A DNA stretch of 64,000 nucleotides from Oscillospiraceae bacterium (GCA_009784625.1 WRBI01000002.1:1-64000), one strand, 5' to 3'; shown: positions 1-8,045, numbered from the stretch's first letter. Program-made: numbers and translations. The notes: generated by a model not told the origin, from the sequence alone.

Positions 1-129
1 CCATCCCCAGGTTTTTGCGTGCTTTTTATTCCCTGCTCCTCTGCCCTCAGCTTTTCAACACCACTTCTTACTCTCACTTTTCTCGCTTTTTGATCCTGTA
101 CATAGTGTGAATACTAACACTATATCCGG

Positions 130-735
130 GTGGACTTCTTGGAGGAAGTGATAATTGGGGAGATACGCCGCCTGACCAAGTTTGCAAGCAAGCATGAGGG
201 TGAGTTTGCAAAGTTGGTGATGGGACATTCCAAGCAGGCGGGTGTTTCGCAGCGGGAACGCAGGCAAAGGGAACTCGCCAAGTTTCGAGCCAGAGACCGG
301 GAACTCGATAAGTTATTTTCCAGGATTTATGAGGATAACCTTGCTGGAAAGATTGACGATGAACGGTTTGTGCGGATGTCAAAGCAGTACACGCTTGAGC
401 AAAAGGGGCTTGCGGAGAAAATGGCGGCCATTAGCGCTGAACTTGACAAGCAGGACGACAAGGCAATGACCGCAGATATGTTTATCTCCACGGTGCGCAA
501 GTACACCAGAGCCAAGAAGTTGACCGAGCGGATGTTGGGCGAGCTTATAGAGCGCATAGAGGTACATCAGTCCGAGAAGATTGACGGCATACACATTCAG
601 CGGTTGAGGATACATTACAACTGTGTCGGTGCAATCGAAGTACCCGGCGAGTTGCTTACCCTGCCGGAAATTTCTATGCTCACACGCAAGGGGGTTACGG
701 TCAGTTACTCGCCATCTTCGCAGGTATCCGCATAA
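130..735 (+). pseudogene. C-terminal remnant of a large serine recombinase
   Basis: The frame encodes about 200 residues resembling only the C-terminal part of Tn4451/TnpX-like large serine recombinases. It has a long charged coiled-coil stretch (about residues 35-130) followed by a tail with LIERIEVH, typical of the DUF4368-type end. The N-terminal resolvase domain with its catalytic serine and the zinc ribbon are missing. The only start is a GTG at 130 with no good ribosome site, and the 129 bases upstream do not continue the protein. It is therefore probably a truncated leftover of an older mobile element and not active. A smaller independently translated protein cannot be excluded. Confidence 0.75.
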
Positions 736-740
736 AAAAT

Positions 741-783
741 GAAGTGTTGTTACAGCACTTTTCAGATGCTGTAACAACACTTC
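741..783. other. Perfect 17-bp stem-loop after recombinase remnant
   Basis: Positions 741-757 are the exact reverse complement of 767-783, with a 9-base loop. It lies 6 bases after the stop of the recombinase remnant. No T-run follows, so it is not a classical terminator. It overlaps the small frame at 744-863. Confidence 0.6.
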
Positions 784-863
784 GACTGGTCGAGCATATC
801 GACCCAAATACGAACCTGGTTTTCTTGTCAGAGGGGTTTGTGGTAGAGGTGGAGATGAGCTAG
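744..863 (+). CDS. Possible 39-aa protein of the decayed element
   Basis: A GTG-started frame encodes 39 residues ending in a regular hydrophobic/acidic stretch (LVFLSEGFVVEVEMS). The frame stays open upstream through the end of the recombinase remnant. The amino-acid pattern looks coding, but no clear ribosome site exists and the first codons overlap a perfect stem-loop. It may be the tail of a decayed gene from the same mobile element. I do not recognise a named family. Confidence 0.3.
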   Translation: MLLQHFSDAVTTLRLVEHIDPNTNLVFLSEGFVVEVEMS

Positions 864-946
864 GATTGTAGTAATTTCGTTTATTATAAGATGAAAGATC
901 AGATCATCAAACTGCTTGACGAGTGGGCAGATAAAGAAAAAACGCG

Positions 947-970
947 CCCCGCCCCATAAGTGGGGCGGGG
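947..970 (-). terminator. Rho-independent terminator (minus strand)
   Basis: A perfect 10-bp CCCCGCCCCA/TGGGGCGGGG stem with a 4-base loop. On the minus strand it is followed by CGCG and then TTTTTT. It would end read-through from the agr-linked minus-strand genes. Confidence 0.6.
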
Positions 971-1150
971 GAGTGGGGTTGATTTGCCTAATATTGCGTT
1001 CGTCTGCGTACATGACCGCTGACAAACATGTTCTTCGCCGCCCGCTTCATGACGGTTAACTGTCTGTGAGCTCTGCCGGGGCTGGTGACTCTTCGCGGTG
1101 TGTATGTTTCACACACACCGAGCACATACTTTCCAAAGCATGGCAAGAAC

Positions 1151-1189
1151 GAAACAACGGATAGCTTTTAAAAACCTATCCGTTGTTTC
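1151..1189 (-). terminator. 14-bp hairpin downstream of the 352-aa gene
   Basis: The arms at 1151-1164 and 1176-1189 are perfectly complementary. It lies 34 bases past the stop of the minus-strand gene at 1223. The following bases are only moderately T-rich, so it could be a terminator or an mRNA-stabilising end. Confidence 0.5.
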
Positions 1190-1222
1190 GTGTTGAATTA
1201 TCTTTTGACAACAAGCTAAACG

Positions 1223-2281
1223 CTAAGAACGGCTCGCGTTCAACAGTTCCTGCATAGACTTCTGCCACTGATTCACAGCCGCAAATTTTGGATCGTGAAT
1301 CAATGTATCAAAACTCCTGTGGGCGCTTGACGCAAGTGGGTCTACGGTGCGGCTTTGGTCGAATGTCCATGCAAGCCTACGCTCACCAAGCCAACCGTTT
1401 AAAAACGAAATCCCAAATTGGACTTCAGCAGCTATCATCATTTCCCGATGATTTCCTACTGCAATAGCTGCGTGTATTCGCGCAGTTGCCTCATTATAGC
1501 GGTGCAAGTCATTAGCACTCAACACATCCCCCATAAATGCTCTAGCTCCAAATGCGGTTGGCAGAGGTTCGCTCATCGAGTTGGAGTACCCTGTCAAGCA
1601 TCCGTCGTCGCGAACTATAAATCCTTGTTCGACTCCAAAATCGAAACCTAAGCGCACCTTAACGTTATCGAGAAACCACTGTGCAAACTCATCTTCTTCA
1701 ATGATTGTCGCCGCAATTTCTTCGGCCATGCGAACAATCGCTTCACGTTGTAATGCGCGCTCTTGAGCTGACGACATTTTTTCCAAGACATCAAATCCGG
1801 CATCTAACATTCTGGCAAGGGCAATGTTTTGGTTCAACTCAAAATCAGCTGGCAGTCTGCCATTCGATTTGAATATCGCGGTATTCAATACCGATTCCAA
1901 GCTGGACATTTCACTAAGTCTTAGGAGCGGGAGACGCCCGTCGGACAGATGAGAGCCCGGCATCGTTCTTACTTCTCCGACTTCCAGCCTCGGATTCCCG
2001 CTGTTGTTTTGCTCTTCTTTAAGCTTTTCGATCCATGCCCGCATTTCTTCTGCATGGTTTATGGAAATACCATCAAGATCAGCCAACCCAAATTCACGTT
2101 GTGCAAGGGCGTCGGGGTCGTTTGTATAGATCGCGCCACCCGGCGTGTAGACTGCCGCTGGCTGGTTTGGCTGCGCCGAATGATTGCTGTCTAGTGGGTT
2201 TGGTGATTGATTGTGTTTTACGGGCTGCCCGATCGCGCTATAGTTTTGGGGAATATTGTTGCTGTTTGCGTTTATTTGCAT
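1223..2281 (-). CDS. Hypothetical protein, agr-linked (352 aa)
   Basis: A protein of 352 aa starting MQINANSNN. This ATG at 2281 is chosen because GAGGTGA lies 5 to 6 bases upstream; a longer frame to 2356 has no such site. The first 60 residues are Asn/Gln/Pro-rich and look disordered. The rest (about 80-350) is a mixed charged, mostly helical soluble domain with no transmembrane segment or signal peptide. I do not recognise the family. It is the last gene of the minus-strand run agrA-agrC-agrD-agrB-secreted protein and is separated from the gene before it by a perfect 15-bp hairpin. An output gene of the quorum system is an inference from position only. Confidence 0.75.
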   Translation of the reverse strand: MQINANSNNIPQNYSAIGQPVKHNQSPNPLDSNHSAQPNQPAAVYTPGGAIYTNDPDALAQREFGLADLDGISINHAEEMRAWIEKLKEEQNNSGNPRLEVGEVRTMPGSHLSDGRLPLLRLSEMSSLESVLNTAIFKSNGRLPADFELNQNIALARMLDAGFDVLEKMSSAQERALQREAIVRMAEEIAATIIEEDEFAQWFLDNVKVRLGFDFGVEQGFIVRDDGCLTGYSNSMSEPLPTAFGARAFMGDVLSANDLHRYNEATARIHAAIAVGNHREMMIAAEVQFGISFLNGWLGERRLAWTFDQSRTVDPLASSAHRSFDTLIHDPKFAAVNQWQKSMQELLNASRS

Positions 2282-2317
2282 TAGTGTCACCTCGTGAAAC
2301 AGAGATTTATTAAGTAC

Positions 2318-2352
2318 AAATAGTGATGCAAGACTACCTTGCATCACTATTT
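2318..2352 (-). terminator. 15-bp intercistronic hairpin
   Basis: The arms 2318-2332 and 2338-2352 are a perfect inverted repeat with a 5-base loop. It sits between the stop of the secreted protein gene and the ribosome site of the 352-aa gene. On the minus strand it is followed by a short T/A-rich run. It could be a partial terminator or a processing site that sets the ratio of the two products. Confidence 0.5.
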
Positions 2353-2362
2353 GCAAATGTTA

Positions 2363-3841
2363 CTAGTTGGAAAATCCTCTAATATAAATCAACTCATAGT
2401 TTCCGTGACTAGTATGGTATATAAATTGACCCGCTTCATTCATTACAAACAAGTACCCGAGATCAAATATAGTATTGCTAAACCCATTGTAGAAAGAGTA
2501 TAGCCCCATACAGGATGGAACTGCAAATGTAGCAATGAAATTTCCGTTGACATCGGTTTGTACTTGTTGACTTCCTGTTGCAAACTGATCGTTCATTCCG
2601 CCCCATGCAGGATTCCATACGCCAACAGTGACTGTTGCATTAGAAGCAGGACTTCCATTTGCTGTAGCGCGACCATGAATCGCAACACCCCGACCGCCTT
2701 GCACTTCTCTAAGCTCACCAAATTGTCGTAAAACTGGGCTGTTAAAGTTGACCCGTTGGGTTATTGTGGCACTGGTTGCCAAAGATGCAAGAACAGGCGT
2801 TATCTCAAGTGTGTAGTTCGTCCCAGATATCGGTTGTAAGTTAGTGTACGCCCTGACAATATAAGTTGTTCCCGGTACAACGCTCGCTACTCCTTGTGAA
2901 TCCATATTCACTCTTCGCGCCTGATTGTTAGACATGGTATACAACTCAACACGATGACCGCGATTACGGGATGTGGAATCCAAAATAAACTGGACTTGGT
3001 TAACTCCCGCCGGAGAAGTGAACGAGTACCAATCATTATCTACTCTTGTGTTGAACTGGCGTACGTCAATTGATATTGACTGGTTGGCAGTTATCTGTGG
3101 AACCGGAACGATGCTACTAAAAGGAGCGTCCACCTCAAAGCTGTCGCGTCTTGAATTTATGCCAAAATGCAAGGTGTATGGCATGGTACTACTACCACCT
3201 CGGAATGATTCTGTGAAAATAACCATTCTTTGAGTAGTTCCAGTGTTGTTAAACCAGCCGGTGTATTCAGGCATAGTTCCATTTGTGCCATTTATTAGTG
3301 TTCTGAAAGCAGATCCGCCAACAAAGACTAGATTGTTGCCAACTAGTCTGTATAGATACAAGTCATAATCTATATTTGCAGAGTTTGGCAAATCCATTTG
3401 TATTTGAATCATCTCGCCGGGGAACAAGTCAAGCTGATAGGGCCTGTCCTGGCCTGCTTGCGTAAAGTGGCCTTGTACACTAAAGTAGAAGTCTCCCGAT
3501 CTTGGACGAGGACGGTTGAGGTCTTCTGCTTCCCTATCACCTAGCGACCTATCCGAAGAAAGATCGGCTTCGCCCAAACCAACCGCCGCAGTTGAGTCCA
3601 ATGATTCAAGTCCTAAAACTTCGGATTCTTCAGCAGAGCCGGCAATTTCGCCTAATTCAATGTTAAATGTGTCGAGAATGATCTCTGTGGAAATCTCCTG
3701 CAACATAGTCGCGTCAGTTGTGATTTCGTCTGTTACCGCAGATGTCTGCTCATCCGCCAACGCAGTTACCGGGCTCATAGAAACAACCATCGCTAATGTC
3801 AACAATAGTGTTAACATCCTTGTAAAAACGGACTTTTTCAT
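2363..3841 (-). CDS. Secreted protein with pre-peptidase-C-like domains, agr-linked
   Basis: 492 aa. A clear Sec signal peptide (positive MKKSVFTR, hydrophobic core about 9-25, cleavage near ALADE) marks it as exported. Residues 30-105 are acidic and low in structure. Two beta-rich segments follow, about 105-235 and 235-350. The second carries the spacing of bacterial pre-peptidase C-terminal (PPC) domains (DNDWYSFT, then VVPGTTYIVRAYT). The last 130 residues (HGRATANGSPASNATVTV) resemble a carboxypeptidase-regulatory or Ig-like fold. No protease domain is present. AAGGAG lies 8 bases before the ATG. It follows agrB by 45 bases without a terminator, so it is likely in the agr transcript. A surface-binding role is an inference. 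Confidence 0.8.
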   Translation of the reverse strand: MKKSVFTRMLTLLLTLAMVVSMSPVTALADEQTSAVTDEITTDATMLQEISTEIILDTFNIELGEIAGSAEESEVLGLESLDSTAAVGLGEADLSSDRSLGDREAEDLNRPRPRSGDFYFSVQGHFTQAGQDRPYQLDLFPGEMIQIQMDLPNSANIDYDLYLYRLVGNNLVFVGGSAFRTLINGTNGTMPEYTGWFNNTGTTQRMVIFTESFRGGSSTMPYTLHFGINSRRDSFEVDAPFSSIVPVPQITANQSISIDVRQFNTRVDNDWYSFTSPAGVNQVQFILDSTSRNRGHRVELYTMSNNQARRVNMDSQGVASVVPGTTYIVRAYTNLQPISGTNYTLEITPVLASLATSATITQRVNFNSPVLRQFGELREVQGGRGVAIHGRATANGSPASNATVTVGVWNPAWGGMNDQFATGSQQVQTDVNGNFIATFAVPSCMGLYSFYNGFSNTIFDLGYLFVMNEAGQFIYHTSHGNYELIYIRGFSN

Positions 3842-3886
3842 TTAGGTCGCTCCTTAATTTTTATGATGTGTGAAACTCAACAAATG

Positions 3887-4486
3887 CTAGCACGCATTCT
3901 CATTTTCAACCCACAGCTTGACCTTTCCGGCAACTGCCATGAGTGCTGCAAGTAGCACGCCGAAGAGAACCGGCACGGCCAAACTGTGATATAAAAAATG
4001 AAACATTGTCACCGCCGCAGTAAAAGCCACGAAAATATTTCTAATCATACAACGGCGATAAACAGTTTTTTCGCGCCCGTCTAACATTTTGTTCTTATTG
4101 GCAACCGGAGAAATCAGTAGTAACACAGTACCGCTCAATATCAACAAGGCATAAAAGGCCCACACAGAAAACCATACATGCCAGAACTTAATTGCCGCCA
4201 ACGTGAGTATCATGATAACTACGCTTGTAACAAAGCACATTAGCTTTGTCTTGGCGTGATACCCCCCGGCGTAAATTCGAATTATGTAGTAGGTCACGAA
4301 AAAAAGCATAGTCTGCCCCGGTATGCCGAACAGAAAACCCACACTAGCAGTAAACAGAAAATGTACCAAAGACGAAAACAGCTTGTCAAGCCCATATTCA
4401 TGAACTTCGCGTTCAGCCTCGGTTATGCCTCCACCTTGTACGAGCCAGTCAGTAGTGCGGCTTGCCGCTCTTTGTATGAAACTCAA
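3887..4486 (-). CDS. agrB: AgrB-like autoinducer-processing membrane protease
   Basis: 199 aa. AgrB proteins are integral-membrane cysteine endopeptidases that trim AgrD at its C-terminus and close the thiolactone ring. The sequence shows the family signature YAGGYHAKTKLMC, with His77 and Cys84 at the same positions as the catalytic pair of Staphylococcus aureus AgrB. About five or six hydrophobic helices follow the family layout (about 40-55, 58-73, 85-105, 108-128, 150-190). The start is TTG at 4486 and overlaps the agrD stop in a TTGA arrangement, which indicates translational coupling. It is followed by the secreted protein gene. Identification is secure; the substrate is inferred to be the adjacent AgrD. 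Confidence 0.93.
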   Translation of the reverse strand: MSFIQRAASRTTDWLVQGGGITEAEREVHEYGLDKLFSSLVHFLFTASVGFLFGIPGQTMLFFVTYYIIRIYAGGYHAKTKLMCFVTSVVIMILTLAAIKFWHVWFSVWAFYALLILSGTVLLLISPVANKNKMLDGREKTVYRRCMIRNIFVAFTAAVTMFHFLYHSLAVPVLFGVLLAALMAVAGKVKLWVENENAC

Positions 4487-4629
4487 AACTTACGCAATTT
4501 GCGGACAGATTCGGGCTCTTCGTCTTGGTGCATGAAAAAAGGGCAAGCCTGATTTGCAACGCCAATTGTAACCAACAGTGCAAAACAACTAACTAAACGT
4601 ATGGACAGAAGCTTTAATTTCGTTTTCAT
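4483..4629 (-). CDS. agrD: AgrD-like cyclic peptide autoinducer precursor (48 aa)
   Basis: I read this short gene directly. The ATG at 4629 opens a 48-residue frame ending in TGA at 4483, overlapping the agrB TTG. It has the three AgrD parts: an amphipathic basic leader (MKTKLKLLSIRL, hydrophobic to about 24), a core ANQACPFFM, and an acidic recognition tail (HQDEEPESVRKLRKF). Cys29 followed by four residues ending in Met33 matches the spacing of S. aureus AIP-I (Cys plus four to Met), so the predicted ring is a Cys29-Met33 thiolactone. Length, charge pattern and place between agrC and agrB all fit. The ribosome site (GAGTGA) is weak. The exact N-terminal trimming point is unknown. Confidence 0.88.
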   Translation of the reverse strand: MKTKLKLLSIRLVSCFALLVTIGVANQACPFFMHQDEEPESVRKLRKF

Positions 4630-4712
4630 AGGCAATCACTCAACTTTCATATATTTGGATGCAAAACAAAAGTCCTGTGGCTTATGCTTGAAAGCATACC
4701 ACGAACTTTGTC

Positions 4713-4751
4713 AGTATAAAATAGTCCAGCGTAACGTTTGTAATTAACTGC
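4713..4751 (-). promoter_or_regulatory. Candidate AgrA-dependent agrDB promoter
   Basis: The 179-base gap between agrC and agrD contains on the minus strand a TATACT -10 element (4713-4718) with no -35 match. Two direct near-matches to the LytTR half-site lie upstream of it: GCAGTTAAT (4743-4751) and AACGTTACG (4730-4738). An activator-dependent promoter would look like this. The 13-base spacing of the half-sites is shorter than usual, so this is tentative. An atgctt/aagcat hairpin lies just downstream at about 4684-4697. Confidence 0.35.
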
Positions 4752-4808
4752 TTGATATTTGTAAGAAAATTCCTTTCGCCTGCGACTTGACGGTTTTCAA
4801 CACCAATA

Positions 4809-6140
4809 TTACATGACATCATAGAAGATTAACATAATGCGGAATATGTTGTCAGCATAATCGTAAGACACATAGCCGACATCTTCAGGGAACATTTCTT
4901 GTATACTGGCCAGCCCAATGCCGTGCTTGCGCTTGTCTTGCTTGGACGTGATAATATTGCCGTTTCCATCTGTTATCGGCGCTACCTTGTAAGAATTTGC
5001 GATTGTGATGATGAGTAAATTGCTATTGTCTTTCGAAGTAACAGCGGCTTTGAATCGTATATATCGCTCACCACTTGCGACATGTGCACAAGCTTCAAGC
5101 GCGTTTTCTAGAGCGTTGCCAAGAACTGTTGCAGTTAGCTCCGCATCCAATTTCATACTTGGTGGGATCATCAGGTCGATTTCAATATCTACGCCCAGAG
5201 CCTGTCTGATTTTTTGTTGGTAATAATTCAGCATAGTGTCTATCGGCAAGTTTCCTGTACTGATATTATCACTGATTTCGCCTAGCCGCTCTTCAAGATA
5301 TATTTTCGCTTCTTTAACCTTGTTGTTTTTTAGCAGGCTCGTTAAAGCTATAAAATGATATTTCAAATTGTGACTCATCTTTGATATTTCTTTTTGCGAA
5401 CTTATTGCCATATTGTACTGCAATATCCAGTGCTCAAGTATGCGGTTTTTTTGTTTATTTGCCTCAAGCACATGAAAATAATCGAGCAAAGCGTTATAAT
5501 GCCAGATCACGAGAAAAATGATAAGCAATACAACGAATTGCGACGCAACTACTAGCCCTATATTAACGTAATATTCATTCACTGCGTAAACTAAAAACAA
5601 CGCGTCAATTAGTATTATTCCGCCTAGTAAGATAAAAACTGACGCAATGTATGGTATCGAAACAACTGAGTAAGAATTTGCTTTCTTTGTAAAGAATTTT
5701 CTAAAAACCATCACACACATCAACAACAACGGCAAATATATAATGTTTATTACTGTTCTTCCAATACTGTATATGTAAATTTGAGGCAGCTCTGTTCCGT
5801 GCCGCTCTAGATAAATGTAGCTAAGACCAACATAAGAAATAGCATCAGCTACCAAACTTAGGAGATATAGTGTCGATGCATAAAGGATTTTAATGCTCTT
5901 GCTACCTGAAAATAGTAGCGATATGGCTGAAAAAGAAAACAAATGTACAGCCAAGTTAAACCACGCGCTATTAAATGCTAGAAACTGCTGTGATGAAATG
6001 ATAACAAAACTCGCATATGCAAGCAAAATCCACCTTTTTTTAAAGGCTGGCTTAAACATACAAGTTAACCCGTAGTAAGACATACCAGCATAAATTACAC
6101 TGTTTACATAATATATGACTAGTGCGACACTCTCCGTCAA
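4809..6140 (-). CDS. agrC: AgrC-like sensor histidine kinase
   Basis: 443 aa. It is the receptor kinase for the cyclic peptide. Six or seven hydrophobic segments fill residues 5-215, as in AgrC/HPK10 sensors. The cytoplasmic part has the H-box SHNLKYH with phospho-acceptor His257, the N-box GNALENALEAC (about 341-351) and a short G-box KHGIGLASI (about 405). Its HATPase lacks the bulky insertions of classical kinases, which is normal for HPK10. The start is TTG at 6140 preceded by GGAGG, and it overlaps the agrA stop as TTGA. Order and coupling place it with AgrA as a two-component pair. Confidence 0.92.
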   Translation of the reverse strand: MTESVALVIYYVNSVIYAGMSYYGLTCMFKPAFKKRWILLAYASFVIISSQQFLAFNSAWFNLAVHLFSFSAISLLFSGSKSIKILYASTLYLLSLVADAISYVGLSYIYLERHGTELPQIYIYSIGRTVINIIYLPLLLMCVMVFRKFFTKKANSYSVVSIPYIASVFILLGGIILIDALFLVYAVNEYYVNIGLVVASQFVVLLIIFLVIWHYNALLDYFHVLEANKQKNRILEHWILQYNMAISSQKEISKMSHNLKYHFIALTSLLKNNKVKEAKIYLEERLGEISDNISTGNLPIDTMLNYYQQKIRQALGVDIEIDLMIPPSMKLDAELTATVLGNALENALEACAHVASGERYIRFKAAVTSKDNSNLLIITIANSYKVAPITDGNGNIITSKQDKRKHGIGLASIQEMFPEDVGYVSYDYADNIFRIMLIFYDVM

Positions 6141-6904
6141 GTTATGTCCTCCAGATACTTCGCATGTATTTTTTGCACTTCTACTTTGTATATCTTGCCG
6201 ATTGAGATTCGTGTTCTGCTTTTGTCAGACAGCAATATATCGCCTTTTTCCATCCTTGCAACGCAACTAAGATTTACTACACATGATCGGGAACACTGGA
6301 CGAACTGCTCTTGAGGTAGTTTTTCAATCATTTCTTCAAACTTGGAATAAAACTTATCCTCATAAACAATGTTTTTCTTTGGCCTATCCCAAATGTATAT
6401 TTTAATTTCACGCAAGGCTTTTTCAAAATATACAATGTCATCAACTTTGATATAATTTAGTGTTGTGCCGACTTTATAGGCAAACATTCTCGGAGAAGTG
6501 AGGCTATCTCTGTACTTTAAAGCCATATTAAGCGCTCGATTGAAAACATCATCTAGTTTAGCGGTGTTCAGTGGCTTCTTAATAAAGCGAAAACTTCCTA
6601 CATCGACCATTTCTCTGTAGAAAGAGTCGTGATTGGAAATATAAATGATGATAGTTTCGTCACCATTCGGGTTACTACGCAGTATTTTTCCAGCTTCTAC
6701 ACCGCTGATTCCAGCCATCTCAATATCCATTATAACAATGTGAAAAACAAGCCCCTTATCAGTGTCGCACAGAAAGTCCACGGCTGACAGGTAGAGGGAT
6801 ATATCCAGAGTTTCGTTATGTAGTTGTTCTGCTTTATCGTTCAGATACTTTTTGAGCGTTTGGATGATTTGCTTGTCATCATCACAGACTGCAATACGAA
6901 TCAT
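6137..6904 (-). CDS. agrA: AgrA-like LytTR response regulator
   Basis: 255 aa. The N-terminal receiver domain (1-125) has the acidic pocket CDDD (7-10), phospho-acceptor Asp60 in IVIMD, and Lys in the FIKKPL loop near 111. A LytTR DNA-binding domain occupies about 140-250 (YFEKALREI, then QFVQCSRSCVVNL). AGGGGG precedes the ATG. It is the first gene of the minus-strand agr run and is preceded by a consensus promoter. Family assignment is firm. Control of the downstream secreted-protein genes is inferred from synteny with known agr loci. Confidence 0.93.
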   Translation of the reverse strand: MIRIAVCDDDKQIIQTLKKYLNDKAEQLHNETLDISLYLSAVDFLCDTDKGLVFHIVIMDIEMAGISGVEAGKILRSNPNGDETIIIYISNHDSFYREMVDVGSFRFIKKPLNTAKLDDVFNRALNMALKYRDSLTSPRMFAYKVGTTLNYIKVDDIVYFEKALREIKIYIWDRPKKNIVYEDKFYSKFEEMIEKLPQEQFVQCSRSCVVNLSCVARMEKGDILLSDKSRTRISIGKIYKVEVQKIHAKYLEDIT

Positions 6905-6969
6905 GCGAGATTACCCCCTTTAAAAAAGTGCTGTGGCAATTTAAAATAGCGTAAGATATGTTAGCTGTC

Positions 6970-6998
6970 ATTATAACTGCTTGCAACGGCGATGTCAA
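6970..6998 (-). promoter_or_regulatory. Consensus sigma-A promoter of the agr operon
   Basis: On the minus strand TTGACA (6993-6998) and TATAAT (6970-6975) are separated by exactly 17 bases, a perfect match to the housekeeping consensus. The start of transcription would fall near 6963, about 60 bases before the agrA ATG. A GCAGTTATA stretch resembling a LytTR half-site overlaps the -10. Confidence 0.85.
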
Positions 6999-7068
6999 TT
7001 CACGCCGCATTATGGGATTTCGGGGCGTTACAATACCGCATCACGCTCCCTGTTTCATGTCTTTAACA

Positions 7069-7100
7069 TAGCAAAAGCCCCCGGCAGGGGACTTTTGCTA
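7069..7100. other. Near-perfect stem-loop upstream of agr promoter
   Basis: TAGCAAAAGCCCC pairs with GGGG-A-CTTTTGCTA around a short loop. It lies between the agr promoter and the next element, in a gap without confident genes (6905-7345). It looks like an orphan terminator usable in either direction and probably marks the edge between two accessory modules. Confidence 0.5.
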
Positions 7101-7164
7101 TACATTACCGTTTGTTGGCTTGCTTTGGTGTTGGGAAATTGCTTCCCCTCGAGCATTGTCCATT

Positions 7165-7290
7165 GTGGCTGTGTTAAGAGAAATAGGAGACCCCGACACT
7201 GCTTACGCAATAGACTACTCCCGAATACTGGGCGGGATTTGCGGATTATTCGGATTTAAACACACATGTAATAGCGCAAAGGGTATGTAA
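7165..7290 (+). CDS. Possible 41-aa protein or gene remnant
   Basis: The GTG-started frame encodes VAVLREIGDPD, then YSRILGGICGLFG, and ends at TAA 7290. The residue pattern looks coding and the frame is open further upstream without a good start or ribosome site, so it may be the tail of a decayed gene. I recognise no family. Confidence 0.25.
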   Translation: MAVLREIGDPDTAYAIDYSRILGGICGLFGFKHTCNSAKGM

Positions 7291-7345
7291 GTTTATCACA
7301 AATCACATGCTCTTTATTTGTGCAAAAATTCAGGAGGACACGATT

Positions 7346-7509
7346 ATGAAAAGACCATTGCCTACATCACCACCGCATGGACTGACAGCAAATACAAAGA
7401 CTGCGAACAGGCCGCGCGGTACTGCCGTAATGTTTACAATGCCGGGTTCTCGCCAAACGGTCTGCCGCTATATATGACAAGACAAACCGTAAAAACCCAC
7501 GGACGCTAA
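7346..7509 (+). pseudogene. Broken DUF7768-like mobile-element gene
   Basis: CAGGAGGACACG precedes an ATG at 7346, the expected start of a small protein. However, the recognisable sequence (TIAYITTAWTD, then AARYCRNVYNAGFSP) lies one frame over, as if one A were missing from the run after the ATG. That domain pattern matches the start of DUF7768-type proteins common in clostridial mobilizable elements. It ends soon after FSPNGLPLY, far short of family length, so a second lesion or deletion removed the rest. A terminator-like hairpin follows at once. I read it as an inactivated gene of the element. Confidence 0.55.
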
Positions 7510-7524
7510 TGCGTCTGTGGGTTT
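7492..7524 (+). terminator. Terminator after the DUF7768-like remnant
   Basis: ACCCACGGACGC pairs with GCGTCTGTGGGT (one G-T pair) around TAAT, flanked by A-run and TTTG, so it could act in either direction. Confidence 0.65.
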
Positions 7525-7685
7525 GTTCATGCCTGCTTGCCCTCAAAAGGTTAAGCAAAATAAAATTGCATATAGGCAGATAATTGTTGCATTTGACATT
7601 GACATTGCAATAGTTATCTGCTATTATATATCCAAATAGCAAATTATAAATGCTATTATTTCACAAAAAGAAAAGGAAAGCTTGC

Positions 7686-8045
7686 ATGGCGAAAACCAAA
7701 ACTGAGAGAATTCTAAGCATCGAAGATCAGATCACACATCTGGAGAATCTGCGAAAAACCCTAATCCAAAAGCAAAAGGAGGATGACCGAAAAGCCAGAA
7801 CCAAGCGGCTCATCGAGCGCGGGGCGATTGCAGAAAGTTTGATCCCGGATGCAGAGGCGCTGACCAACGAGCAAGTACAAACGTTCTTGGCAAAAACCAT
7901 CCAGACTGAGTACGCCAAAAGAATCCTACACAACCTGAAAGCGCAGGGCGGCCAAGCGGATATGCCCAAACCGGCAGAAACAGCGCCGTCAAACGCTACA
8001 GTCACACCTCAAACCGAGGCTACCAACGTAGGGCAAGCAGGTTAA
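7686..8045 (+). CDS. DUF3847-like mobilization accessory protein
   Basis: 119 aa, starting MAKTKTERIL. This ATG follows AAAGGAAAG and is preferred to an upstream frame start at 7650. Residues 5-45 form a coiled coil (EDQITHLENLRKTLIQKQKEDD-like, charged heptads). The middle KRLIERGAIAESLIPDAEALT and QVQTFLAKT fit DUF3847 proteins found just upstream of MobA/MobL relaxases. The last 30 residues are Pro/Thr-rich. It likely assists relaxosome formation at oriT, like MobC-type proteins, which is an inference from family and position. Confidence 0.75.
   Translation: MAKTKTERILSIEDQITHLENLRKTLIQKQKEDDRKARTKRLIERGAIAESLIPDAEALTNEQVQTFLAKTIQTEYAKRILHNLKAQGGQADMPKPAETAPSNATVTPQTEATNVGQAG

Larger units (their letters stand above)
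864..1222. other. Intergenic region with three hairpins
   Basis: No convincing gene is visible. A 10-bp G+C hairpin at 947-970 (loop TAAG) is followed on the minus strand by a T-rich stretch and looks like a minus-strand terminator. A smaller hairpin lies at 1096-1120. A perfect 14-bp stem (1151-1164 with 1176-1189) lies just downstream of the minus-strand gene ending at 1223. Confidence 0.6.

Noticed and set aside
1..7700. Left attachment site (copy of the tRNA-Pro 3' end) for the serine recombinase element
   Set aside because: No repeat of the CGAGGCAACAGGACTCGAACC stretch was seen to the left, so the element's left edge is not assigned.
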